A stretch of DNA of 55,835 nt from Stenotrophomonas lacuserhaii. Its GTDB lineage: Bacteria; Pseudomonadota; Gammaproteobacteria; Xanthomonadales; Xanthomonadaceae. The stretch spans positions 7,397 through 63,231 of the forward strand of contig NZ_JACSQS010000016.1 in assembly GCF_014836545.1 (NCBI RefSeq). Reading direction: 5' to 3'. Both the position numbers and the translations under genes were made by a program. Each line of letters opens with the position of its first letter. The first letter of the stretch is position 1. Positions 39,916-48,110 of the stretch are shown here, piece by piece. Below the pieces are notes generated by a model. The model did not search any database, was not told the DNA's origin, and saw nothing but the letters and a program-made list of their open reading frames with translations.

Positions 39916-41299
39916 GGTTCTCACCTGCGTAGTTCATTTCTTCCTTGATTTCCCTGACTCGATTCAAGATGATTCGCGCCGCGTTTTCGGGCGACAGGCG
40001 CGCCAGTACGGCGGTGCGCGCGCGGGCACCCAGCCGGGTTGCCGCGACAGGGTCGTCGGCGAGTTTCCGCATGGCAGCGGAGGCGGCGCCAACGTCTGCC
40101 TCTGCCCACTCAGCCCCATCGGGGTGGGGATAGTCCCCATCCCTCACGGGTATCCTGCGGAATCCAACCAGCAGTGCGCTTTCGGAATCCATGAACTCCA
40201 GATTGCCGGACCACCCCGTCGCAATGACAGGCTTGCCCAGCGCCATGCACTCCGCAAGCCCGAGACCGAAACCCTCTGCACGGTGGAGTGACACGTAGGC
40301 ATCACAGCAACGCTGCAGGGCGTTCAGGTGGGCACGATCAATGACGTCGTCGCGGATGATGATGCGATCGTCTCCCTCACCTGCACTCAACAACGCCCGG
40401 AACTTGTCCGGATGGCGGAAACCATTGCTGGATTTCACCAGCAGGCGGACGTCGTCACGATCTGCAGGGAACGCGGCGCGGAAGGCCGAGAGGACCGCGA
40501 GCGGGTTTTTCCTTTCAATCCAGGAGTTGAAATCAAAGGTGGCAAGGAAGGTGAACTTCCCCTCTTCCAGACCGAAATCCTGACGCTGCAGGCCGCTATC
40601 GGGCAGGGCGCTCAATGGGAGAGGGACACGCAGCACGGGTTTTTCGGTGACGCGTCGGAAAGCGTCCTCAACGAATTTGCTGGCCACCATGATCTCATCC
40701 ACCAAGGCCAGTGCATCAAGCCACTCGTCGGGAATCTTCTCCAGCTCCCAGAACCAGCAGGCGACCAGATAGCGACCTCGCAGCCTTGCCTCGCCGATCT
40801 GTTCCAGGGCCGGCTTCAAATAATCAGGATTGACGAAGATAATGCTGATTTCATGCGGCACAACCGTGCCAATCCACGCATCCAGGCTGGTATCTTCCCA
40901 GCCATGCGGAAGCGCCAGGTCGATGTCGTACAGCGCGACATCCGCGCCGGAATCAATCAATGCGCGTGCATACAGTCGAGCACTTTCAGCCAGACCGAAC
41001 TGGCCACGCATGTACCCCAAAAGGTTGAGACCCGGACCACCCACATGTGGCGGCATCTTGACGGAGTCGTGAGCTAAGCGATCCGGACTCAGGTCCCAGC
41101 GTGGAGTGCGCGGGAATCGGGCGCTTGCACTCGCACGCGAGGCGAGCAGGGACGATGCCCAGTTGCGCCATCGCGGAGGAAGCTGGCGGTAAACAAGCTG
41201 CAGTACACGCTGCCCCCTGATCCAGGCCGACAGGTTCAGCAGGTGCAGGCCCGGCCTGGCGCCTTGACGGTGTGTCAAACGGTCGGCCTCGTTACTCAT
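39908..41299 (-). CDS. Family 4 glycosyltransferase
   Basis: This 463-residue protein has a C-terminal GT4 lobe with an EX7E motif in HRAEGFGLGLAECMALGKPVIATGWSGN. The N-terminal lobe starts around residue 95 with GLNLLGYMRGQFGLAESARLYARAL. About 90 N-terminal residues are extra and basic. It is a plausible mannosyl- or rhamnosyltransferase acting on the O-antigen adaptor or main chain; the linkage is unknown. ATG 41299 overlaps the metB stop by eight bases, so the LPS series is joined to metB. Confidence 0.82.
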   Translation of the reverse strand: MSNEADRLTHRQGARPGLHLLNLSAWIRGQRVLQLVYRQLPPRWRNWASSLLASRASASARFPRTPRWDLSPDRLAHDSVKMPPHVGGPGLNLLGYMRGQFGLAESARLYARALIDSGADVALYDIDLALPHGWEDTSLDAWIGTVVPHEISIIFVNPDYLKPALEQIGEARLRGRYLVACWFWELEKIPDEWLDALALVDEIMVASKFVEDAFRRVTEKPVLRVPLPLSALPDSGLQRQDFGLEEGKFTFLATFDFNSWIERKNPLAVLSAFRAAFPADRDDVRLLVKSSNGFRHPDKFRALLSAGEGDDRIIIRDDVIDRAHLNALQRCCDAYVSLHRAEGFGLGLAECMALGKPVIATGWSGNLEFMDSESALLVGFRRIPVRDGDYPHPDGAEWAEADVGAASAAMRKLADDPVAATRLGARARTAVLARLSPENAARIILNRVREIKEEMNYAGENHG

Positions 41300-42479
41300 G
41301 GAGCGAAAGCGCCCGTTCCAGATCCACCATAAGATCCCCCAACTCCTCAACCCCGACACTCAACCGCACCAGCCCCGCACTGATCCCAAGCTTCTCCCTC
41401 CGTTCAACCGGAATGGAAGCATGCGTCATCACCGCAGGATGGTTCACCAGGCTTTCCACCCCGCCCAGCGACTCGGCCAGCGTAAACAGCTCCGTGCGCT
41501 CGCAGAACACCTTCGCCGCCTCGAACCCGCCCTTCAGCACGATCGACACGATACCGCCGTAGCCGTTCATCTGGCGCGTGGCCAGCTCGTGCTGCGGATG
41601 ACTCTTCAACCCCGGATAGATCACCTTCTCCACCGCAGGCTGGGTTTCCAGCCACTGCGCCAGCGCCATCGCATTGGCGCAGTGCGCCTTCATGCGCAGC
41701 GGCAGCGTCTTCAGCCCACGCAGCGCCAGGAAGCTGTCGAACGGGCCCTGCACGCCACCGATCGAGTTCTGCAGGAAGGCCATCTGCTCGGCCAATCCCG
41801 CGTTGTCACCCACCACCACCATGCCGCCGACCATGTCCGAATGGCCGTTGAGGTACTTGGTGGCCGAGTGCAGCACCAGGTCCGCGCCGAGTTCCAGCGG
41901 GCGCTGCAGCATCGGCGAGGCGAAGGTGTTGTCGACCACGATGACCAGGCCGTGCTTCTTCGCGATCGCTGCAACCGCGGCGATGTCGACGATCTTCAGC
42001 ATCGGGTTGGTCGGCGTTTCAATCCAGACCATCTTCGTGGCCGGGGTGATCGCCGCTTCGAACGCGGCGAGGTCGGTCAGGTCGACGAAGCTGAAATCCA
42101 GGCCGGCGGTGCGGCGACGCACGCGCTCGAACAGGCGGAAGGTGCCGCCGTAGATGTCATCCATCGCCACCACGTGGCTGCCCGCATCCAGCAGCTCCAT
42201 CACCGTGGAGGTGGCGGCCATGCCGGAGGCGAACGCGAACCCACGCGAGCCGCCTTCCAGTGAGGCCACGCAGCGCTCGTAGGCAAAGCGGGTCGGATTG
42301 TGGGTGCGCGAATACTCGAAGCCCTGGTGCTCGCCCGGGCTGCTCTGCGCATAAGTCGACGTGGCGTAGATCGGCGGCATCACCGCGCCGGTGCTGGGAT
42401 CGGGCGACTGGCCGCCGTGGATGGCCAGCGTGGCCAACGAAAGCGCGCGCTCGTGGGCCGGCTTGGAAGAATCAGACAT
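41292..42479 (-). CDS. metB: Cystathionine gamma-synthase/lyase family PLP enzyme
   Basis: This 395-residue enzyme of the Cys/Met metabolism PLP family has the Schiff-base lysine in HSATKYLNGHSD. Family members make cystathionine from O-succinylhomoserine and cysteine or cleave cystathionine; the sequence alone does not settle which. In Xanthomonas the gene next to the LPS locus is named metB. It follows cystathionine beta-synthase on the same strand, which would fit a transsulfuration pair. Its end overlaps the first glycosyltransferase of the LPS series. Confidence 0.88.
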   Translation of the reverse strand: MSDSSKPAHERALSLATLAIHGGQSPDPSTGAVMPPIYATSTYAQSSPGEHQGFEYSRTHNPTRFAYERCVASLEGGSRGFAFASGMAATSTVMELLDAGSHVVAMDDIYGGTFRLFERVRRRTAGLDFSFVDLTDLAAFEAAITPATKMVWIETPTNPMLKIVDIAAVAAIAKKHGLVIVVDNTFASPMLQRPLELGADLVLHSATKYLNGHSDMVGGMVVVGDNAGLAEQMAFLQNSIGGVQGPFDSFLALRGLKTLPLRMKAHCANAMALAQWLETQPAVEKVIYPGLKSHPQHELATRQMNGYGGIVSIVLKGGFEAAKVFCERTELFTLAESLGGVESLVNHPAVMTHASIPVERREKLGISAGLVRLSVGVEELGDLMVDLERALSLHE

Positions 42480-42605
42480 ATAAGGAGTTCCTGCTGGGCG
42501 CCCAAGTCGGTCGCCATTGAAGGGTCGGGAGTCTATCAGCGCGGCCTTAATGACCTTTGACGCGGATAAATACGGATTCAGAACATAAAATCTGCGAACG
42601 TCGCC

Positions 42606-43976
42606 TTACTGAACGCGACGACGCAGATAGTTCAGCAGGTCGATACGGGTGATCAGCCCCAGGAACGTATCGCCGTCCATGATGATCGCCACCTGGCCGC
42701 GGTCGAACACCGGCAACAGCGCTTCGATCGGCGACTTCACGTCCAGCCGGTCCAACTTGCTGACCATCGCGGTGGACACGGTATCGCGGAAGCGCGCTTC
42801 ATCGCCGTACACATGCAGCAGCACGTCGCTTTCATCGACGATGCCGACCAGCGTGTCGCCGTCGACGACCGGCAGCTGGGACACGTCATACAGCTTCATG
42901 CGCTGGTAAGCGGTGGTCAGCAGGTCGTTCGGGCCGATGACCACGGTGTCGCGCTGGCCGTACGGGCGCAGGATCAGGTCGCGCAGGTCGCCGTGCTGCG
43001 GGCGCTCCAGGAAGCCGTTGTCCAGCATCCAGTAGTCGTTGTACATCTTAGACAGGTACTTGTTGCCGGTGTCGCATACCAGCACCAGCACCCGCTTCGG
43101 CGTCGTCTGCTCCTTGCAGTACTTCAGCGCCGCCGCCAGCAGGGTGCCGGTCGACGAGCCGCCCAGGATGCCTTCCTTGCCCAGGAGTTCGCGGGCCGTG
43201 TGGAAGCTTTCGGCGTCGGTGATGGCATAGGCCTTCTTGACCCGGCTGAAGTCGGAGATCGACGGCAGGAAGTCCTCGCCGATGCCTTCCACCAGCCAGC
43301 TGCCGGACTTGTCATTGAGCACGCCGTCGTTGATGTATTCGGCCAGGATCGAGCCCACCGGATCGGCCAGCACCAGCTCGGTCTTCGGCGACAGGGTGGA
43401 GAACGCGCGCGACAGGCCGGTCATCGTGCCCGAGCTGCCGCAGCCGAAGACGATCGCGTCCAGCTCGCCGCCCATCTGCTCCAGGATTTCCGGGCCGGTA
43501 CCGAACTCGTGCGCTGCCGGATTGTCCGGGTTGCCGAACTGGTTGATGAAATAGGCGCCGGGGATCTGGTCGGCGATGGTCTTGGCCAGGTCCTGGTAAT
43601 ACTCCGGATGGCCCTTGGCCACGTCCGAACGGGTCAGCCGCACTTCGGCGCCCATCGCCTTCAGGTTGAAGATTTTTTCCCGGCTCATCTTGTCGGGAAC
43701 CACAAGCACCAGCTTGTAGCCCTTCTGCTGGGCCACCAGCGCCAGACCCAGGCCGGTATTGCCCGCGGTGCCTTCCACCAGCGTGGCGCCCGGCTTCAAG
43801 TCGCCGCGCTTTTCCGCCGCCTCGATCATCGACAGGCCGATACGGTCCTTGATCGATCCGCCCGGGTTGGCGCTTTCGAGCTTCAGGAACAGCTCGCAGA
43901 CACCGGTATCCAGGCGCTGGGCCTTGACGATGGGGGTCTGGCCAATGAGGTCGAGGACGGAAGCATGGATGGGCAT
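42606..43976 (-). CDS. Cystathionine beta-synthase
   Basis: This 456-residue PLP enzyme has the catalytic lysine in NPGGSIKDRIG, the phosphate loop in EGTAGNTGLGLAL and the glycine loop GCGSSGTMTG. Two CBS domains form the C-terminus (about residues 335-456), ending DGDTFLGLITRIDLLNYLRRRVQ. It condenses serine (or an activated serine) with homocysteine. The frame opens at 44204, but ATG 43976 gives the normal N-terminus MPIHASVLDLIGQTP. The CBS domains may allow allosteric control, though no heme-binding N-terminus is present. Confidence 0.92.
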   Translation of the reverse strand: MPIHASVLDLIGQTPIVKAQRLDTGVCELFLKLESANPGGSIKDRIGLSMIEAAEKRGDLKPGATLVEGTAGNTGLGLALVAQQKGYKLVLVVPDKMSREKIFNLKAMGAEVRLTRSDVAKGHPEYYQDLAKTIADQIPGAYFINQFGNPDNPAAHEFGTGPEILEQMGGELDAIVFGCGSSGTMTGLSRAFSTLSPKTELVLADPVGSILAEYINDGVLNDKSGSWLVEGIGEDFLPSISDFSRVKKAYAITDAESFHTARELLGKEGILGGSSTGTLLAAALKYCKEQTTPKRVLVLVCDTGNKYLSKMYNDYWMLDNGFLERPQHGDLRDLILRPYGQRDTVVIGPNDLLTTAYQRMKLYDVSQLPVVDGDTLVGIVDESDVLLHVYGDEARFRDTVSTAMVSKLDRLDVKSPIEALLPVFDRGQVAIIMDGDTFLGLITRIDLLNYLRRRVQ

Positions 43977-44159
43977 TCGGGGGAACTTCGATTCGCGCCG
44001 CGCAGGGCCGGACATTGGATTATCCGCTGTATGGGCGTGAAGATGGTAGGCCTTGCGGGCCGGCCGCTGGCTCGAAGAATGCGCCGGGGCCAAGTGGCGC
44101 GGACGACATGGACCGACGAGGAGGTCCACGCCGCCCGCGACAGGGAACGGGTTGAAGCA

Positions 44160-44190
44160 GCCCGGGCACCACGGCGTGCGGTGCCCGGGC
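44160..44190. terminator. Strong GC hairpin between the cystathionine beta-synthase and YdcH-like genes
   Basis: A perfect 10-bp stem (44160-44169 with 44181-44190) with an 11-base loop lies after the YdcH-like gene on the minus strand. No T run follows it, so termination is likely but not assured. Confidence 0.55.
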
Positions 44191-44261
44191 GGTGTCGGCC
44201 TCAACGGCGCGCCGACACGACGGCCGTTACTGGCCGGAGCGCCCGACGGGGCGCGGATGCG

Positions 44262-44513
44262 TCAATGCGAGGGGGAGGAGTGAGATTGCGATTGCGATTG
44301 CGGGGCAGTCTCGAGCATGCGCAGGAGACGTTGCTTGGCCAGCAGTTTTTCCCGCTTCATCCGGCCCAGGGTGACATCACTCACGGCGAACACGCCGAGT
44401 TCGGCATCCATGCACTGGCGATTCAACTTCCGGTGTTCGTCATGCAGGGTCCGGAATTCCGGATCGCGCGCGCGGCGGGCCTCGATCTCGCTCTGGGACT
44501 GATCTTCAAACAT
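44262..44513 (-). CDS. YdcH-like DUF465 small protein
   Basis: This 83-residue helical protein has the DUF465 pattern: FRTLHDEHRKLNRQCMDAE, then LGRMKREKLLAKQRLLRML. It ends with a SQSQSHSS tail. YdcH-like proteins have no well-established function. A strong AAGGAG ribosome binding site (44521-44526) lies 7 bases before the start codon. It is a single gene with a hairpin on either side. Confidence 0.85.
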   Translation of the reverse strand: MFEDQSQSEIEARRARDPEFRTLHDEHRKLNRQCMDAELGVFAVSDVTLGRMKREKLLAKQRLLRMLETAPQSQSQSHSSPSH

Positions 44514-44838
44514 GATGTACCTCCTTCAGCAGAAACACGAACGCCCCGGCCTGGCGGCACGGGGCGTCTGTCGGGAGAAGAAGGGCGCGGTCCGCGCGCA
44601 GGGCGGCGTTCCGTCCGGCATTCCACACTGGCCCGTGGATGATTGCCTGCTTCGGTTCGTGCCCAGATTGCATCGGCCCGGCCCTCCCGTCGTCCGGTCC
44701 GCACGATGCGTCCCGGACGATTGACCCTACGCTTGCCCGAGGGGGGCTACAAGCCCCATGCGACAAAAAACCCTGTTGCGGCGACGAGTGGTTCAGGCAA
44801 GTGAGAACGGACGCTCATTTATTAACGAAAACAATACT
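44514..44838. other. Intergenic region with hairpins, no gene seen
   Basis: These 325 bases hold two hairpins: a 7-bp stem (44541-44547 with 44561-44567), 28 bases before the YdcH-like start, and a 6-bp stem (44743-44748 with 44752-44757). The last 70 bases are markedly AT-rich. No convincing gene was found. Confidence 0.5.
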
Positions 44839-45723
44839 TTAAGGTGAAACGATCACCTCTGCCGAACGGGCGCGCGTGGACGCCGCCTTCTTGCCGGCGA
44901 CCTGGATGCGGTTGCTGGCAACCCCGGCCGCGACAAGTGCGTCGCGCAGCGCTTCGGCACGCCGCTGGCCGACGCCGTTGGCACTGTCATACGCCTCGAT
45001 CCGCACCCGCCCCTTGCGACCGATGTTCAGGTACTCGCCGAGTGCCTTGGCCTGGTTCTTTGCCGTGTTGGACAGGGCCACCTGGCCATTGGCGTAGGCA
45101 TCGCCCCCCAGCGTGAACACTTCCCCACGGCTGTCGAACCGGCTGCCCGGCAGCTTCTGCCCGGAGACCAGTTCGGCCTCTTCGCGGGCCAGCTTGGCGG
45201 CATTCTGCTGGGCTGCGCTCAGACGCTGCTGCTGCTTGCCGGCCACGCTGGTCAGCGCGTTCTCCGCGTCCTGGCGGGCCAGCGCTTCGCTTTCGGCAGC
45301 CAGGCGCAGGCGCTCGGACTCTTCAGCCTGGATCTGTGCCTGCACGCGCAGGCGCTCGGCCTCCTGGCGCGCGCGCGCCGCCTCGCGGCGGCTGGCCTCG
45401 ATCAGCAGATCGCTGCGGGTGCGCTCCAGCTGGTCGACCTCGCGCTGGGCCAGGGCGGCACGCACGGCGGTCTCGGCGATCTCCACCCGGCGCTCGGCCA
45501 GGTAGCGGGTCAGCTCCTGGTCGCGGCGCTTGGCGTTGCTGAAGGTGCTGATCGCCTGCTGTGCCTGCATCCGTTCAAAGGCGCCCAGGTTGGCCGTGTC
45601 CGGGTTGGCCGAGATCGCCATCAGCCGCTGGTTGAGCTGCAGTACCAGCGGGTCATCGGCGGCGACGGCCAGCAGCGGCAGGGCCAGAAGACCGGCAGCG
45701 AGATAGATCGAACGTGCACGCAT
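44839..45723 (-). CDS. Periplasmic coiled-coil protein with OmpA-like C-terminal domain
   Basis: This 294-residue protein has a signal peptide (cleavage near residue 21, LLAVAAD). A long alanine/arginine/glutamate-rich coiled coil follows (about 60-185), then an OmpA/MotB-like domain (about 195-294) reading FTLGGDAYANGQ, RIEAYDSANGVGQRRAEALRDALVAAGV and RIQVAGK. Such domains bind peptidoglycan. The usual GHTD motif is altered here to EAYDS. Its ATG overlaps the stop of the DUF4398 gene (TGATG), so the two are translated together. Confidence 0.8.
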   Translation of the reverse strand: MRARSIYLAAGLLALPLLAVAADDPLVLQLNQRLMAISANPDTANLGAFERMQAQQAISTFSNAKRRDQELTRYLAERRVEIAETAVRAALAQREVDQLERTRSDLLIEASRREAARARQEAERLRVQAQIQAEESERLRLAAESEALARQDAENALTSVAGKQQQRLSAAQQNAAKLAREEAELVSGQKLPGSRFDSRGEVFTLGGDAYANGQVALSNTAKNQAKALGEYLNIGRKGRVRIEAYDSANGVGQRRAEALRDALVAAGVASNRIQVAGKKAASTRARSAEVIVSP

Positions 45724-46115
45724 CAGCGGTTTTCCCCGGTTTCGAGCTGGCGCTGCAGCTGGTTGACTTCATTGCGGCGCAGCTGCAGCTGCGAGGTCGC
45801 GGTGGCTTCCTCGCTGCGTGCGCGGGCCAGGTCGGCGTCGGCGGCAGCGCGCAGGGCCATGGCCGGCGCGTTCTTGCGCTCGCGGCGATCGTCGGCGGCA
45901 CGCTGGGCCTGCTGCAGCCCTTGCCGGGCCATGCCGATCAGGTCCGGCGCGTACTGGTCGGCGTCTGCCTGGGTGGCCCGGTCCACCGCCTGGCGGGCCT
46001 GGGACAACTCAAGCGCACCGTCCTGGGCGAAAGCCGGGGCGGGGGCGGAGAGTGCGAATGCCAACGCCATCACATACAGGCCATGGCGCATTTGTGCGAA
46101 GCTACGTCGATTCAT
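45723..46115 (-). CDS. Secreted DUF4398 domain protein
   Basis: This 130-residue protein has a signal peptide (HGLYVMALAFALSAPAPAFA, cleavage before QDG). The mature part is a helical DUF4398 domain: ALELSQARQAVDRATQADADQYAPDLIGMARQGLQQAQRAADDR. DUF4398 proteins often accompany OmpA-domain proteins in the cell envelope, as here. The frame opens at 46178; ATG 46115 (MNRRSFAQMRHG) is more likely. It is divergent from pilU. Confidence 0.8.
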   Translation of the reverse strand: MNRRSFAQMRHGLYVMALAFALSAPAPAFAQDGALELSQARQAVDRATQADADQYAPDLIGMARQGLQQAQRAADDRRERKNAPAMALRAAADADLARARSEEATATSQLQLRRNEVNQLQRQLETGENR

Positions 46116-46216
46116 TTGGGGAGGCCGTGCCGGTTGTTGTGCACGGCCATTGTCGTCATGCCGACGCCATGCATGCAACTTGAGCCGTCGGCGACTCGTT
46201 TTTGGGGAAAAACGCG

Positions 46217-47344
46217 ATGGATATCGGCTACTTCCTGAAGCTGATGACCGAAAAGAACGCTTCGGACATGTTTTTGACGACCGGCGCGCCGGTGTACATC
46301 AAGATTGAAGGCAAGCTCTACCCGCTGGGCAACACCGGCCTGCCGCCGGGGATGGTCAAGAAAATCGCCTATTCGCTGATGGACGAAGGCCAGGTGCCCC
46401 AGTTCGAACGCGACCTGGAGCTCAACATGGCGATCGCCCTGGCCGACACCGGGCGCTTCCGCGTGAACGTGTTCAAGCAGCGCGGCGAAGTCGGCATGGT
46501 CATCCGCGCCATCCGCAGCCGGATCCCCAGCATCGAAGAGCTGAACCTGCCGCAGGTGCTGAAGGACGTCATCATGACCCCGCGGGGCCTGGTGCTGGTG
46601 GTGGGGTCCACCGGCTCGGGCAAATCGACCTCGCTGGCGTCGATGATCGACCACCGCAACAGCACCACGACCGGGCACATCCTCACCATCGAGGACCCGA
46701 TCGAATACCTGCACAAGCACAAGATGTCGATCGTCAACCAGCGCGAAGTCGGCCTGGACACCCACGCCTTCCACAACGCGCTGAAGAACGCGATGCGTGA
46801 AGCGCCGGACGTGATCCTGATCGGCGAAATCCTGGATGCGGAGACGATGGAGGCGGCCATCGCTTTCGCTGAAACCGGGCACCTGTGCCTGGCCACCCTG
46901 CACTCCAACAACGCCGACCAGACGATCGAACGCATCCTCAACTTCTTCCCGGAAAGCGCGCATCGCAACGTGCTGATGAACCTGTCGTTGAACCTGCGCG
47001 GCGTCATCAGCCAGCGCCTGGTCAAGGGCCACGATGGCCGCCGCCTGCCGGCGACCGAAGTGCTGATCAACACGCCGATGATCCGCGACCTGCTGCGCCG
47101 CGGCCAGGTGCACGAGATCAAGGCCGCGATGGAAGCTTCGCTGGAAGAAGGCATGGAAAGCTTCGACCAGTGCCTGTTCCGGATGGTCAAGGACGGCATC
47201 GTCGACATCGAAGAGGCGCTGCGCGCGGCCGATTCACGCGACGGGCTGGCACTGAAGTTCCGCCTGTCCGAAGGCAGCAGCGGCGAGCACGATCCCTACG
47301 CGGACTTCTCCGCCGGCCAGCCGAGCATCTCGCACGGCTTCTAG
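46217..47344 (+). CDS. pilU: Type IV pilus retraction ATPase-like protein PilU
   Basis: This 375-residue cytoplasmic ATPase belongs to the PilT/PilU family. Walker A is GSTGSGKST (about residue 137), an aspartate-box segment reads ILTIEDPIEYLHKHKMSIVNQREVG, and the His box is GHLCLATLHSNN. The length and C-terminus favour PilU over PilT. The Walker B region reads ILIGEILDAETM; many relatives have Arg where this protein has Leu. The frame opens at 46202, but ATG 46217 (MDIGYFLKLM) is standard. pilT is not next to it in this window. It helps PilT pull in pili for twitching. Confidence 0.9.
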   Translation: MDIGYFLKLMTEKNASDMFLTTGAPVYIKIEGKLYPLGNTGLPPGMVKKIAYSLMDEGQVPQFERDLELNMAIALADTGRFRVNVFKQRGEVGMVIRAIRSRIPSIEELNLPQVLKDVIMTPRGLVLVVGSTGSGKSTSLASMIDHRNSTTTGHILTIEDPIEYLHKHKMSIVNQREVGLDTHAFHNALKNAMREAPDVILIGEILDAETMEAAIAFAETGHLCLATLHSNNADQTIERILNFFPESAHRNVLMNLSLNLRGVISQRLVKGHDGRRLPATEVLINTPMIRDLLRRGQVHEIKAAMEASLEEGMESFDQCLFRMVKDGIVDIEEALRAADSRDGLALKFRLSEGSSGEHDPYADFSAGQPSISHGF

Positions 47345-47421
47345 AAAAAGGGGACGGAGGGGATTAAGTCGTTTTCGACCGGTCGGGTGGAAAACGACTT
47401 AATCCCCTCCGTCCCCTTTTT
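47345..47421. repeat. Perfect 32-bp inverted repeat between pilU and maiA
   Basis: Arms 47345-47376 and 47390-47421 are exactly complementary and enclose 13 bases. The element fills the whole space between convergent pilU and maiA. A run of five A at the left end and of T at the right end lets it act as a terminator in both directions. The length, and the sharp arms starting with GGGGACGGAGG, suggest a mobile palindrome of REP/RAYT type rather than an ordinary terminator. Confidence 0.9.
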
Positions 47422-47423
47422 CG

Positions 47424-48110
47424 TCAGGCGGCGTCGGGCTGGTTCTCGGGGCGGGCGGCATCGAAGGCCGGCAGCGCCAGGCAGGCCGCTTCGATGCGGC
47501 GCAGGATGGGGTAACCGGCCAGGTCCAGTCCGAAGCGATGCGCGTTGTACAGCTGGGGCACCAGGCACGCATCGGCCAGGCCGGGTCGGACACCGTGGCA
47601 GAACGTGCCGGTGTCCGGGTTGGCGGCCAGCATCGTCTCCATCGCCGACAGCCCTTCGGCCATCCAGTGCAGGGTCCACTGCGTGCGCGCATCCGCGGCC
47701 AGCTGCAACGGCCCCTCCAGGTACTGCATCACCCGCAGGTTGTTGAGCGGGTGGATATCGCAGGCCACCAGCTGGGCCAAGGCACGCACCCGTGCGCGCC
47801 CGGACGGGTCGGCCGGCAACAGCGCGTGGTCGGCGAACACCTCGTCCAGATACTCCAGGATCGCCATCGACTGGGTCAGCACCTGCCCACGATGCTGCAG
47901 CGTCGGCACCAGCTCCTGCGGATTCAACCGGTGATAGCTGTCCCGATGCTGCTCACCGCCGCCGCGCACCAGGTGTACCGCGTGACCCTGCCAGACCAGG
48001 CCTTTCAGGTTCAGCCCGATGCGCACGCGGTAGGCCGCGCTGGAACGCCAATAGGTATGCAGGACGATCTCGCCCTGCCCGCCCGGCGCAGGCGCCGATG
48101 CGCCGCTCAC
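47424..48110 (-). CDS. maiA: Maleylacetoacetate isomerase
   Basis: This 228-residue zeta-class glutathione transferase isomerises maleylacetoacetate to fumarylacetoacetate in tyrosine breakdown. The active site motif is SSAAYRVRIGLNLKG near residue 23, and QSMAILEYLDE is the glutathione-site hallmark. The chosen GTG start at 48110 overlaps the stop of the fumarylacetoacetase gene (GTGA); the longer frame upstream is shadow. The operon pairing confirms the role. Confidence 0.9.
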   Translation of the reverse strand: MSGASAPAPGGQGEIVLHTYWRSSAAYRVRIGLNLKGLVWQGHAVHLVRGGGEQHRDSYHRLNPQELVPTLQHRGQVLTQSMAILEYLDEVFADHALLPADPSGRARVRALAQLVACDIHPLNNLRVMQYLEGPLQLAADARTQWTLHWMAEGLSAMETMLAANPDTGTFCHGVRPGLADACLVPQLYNAHRFGLDLAGYPILRRIEAACLALPAFDAARPENQPDAA

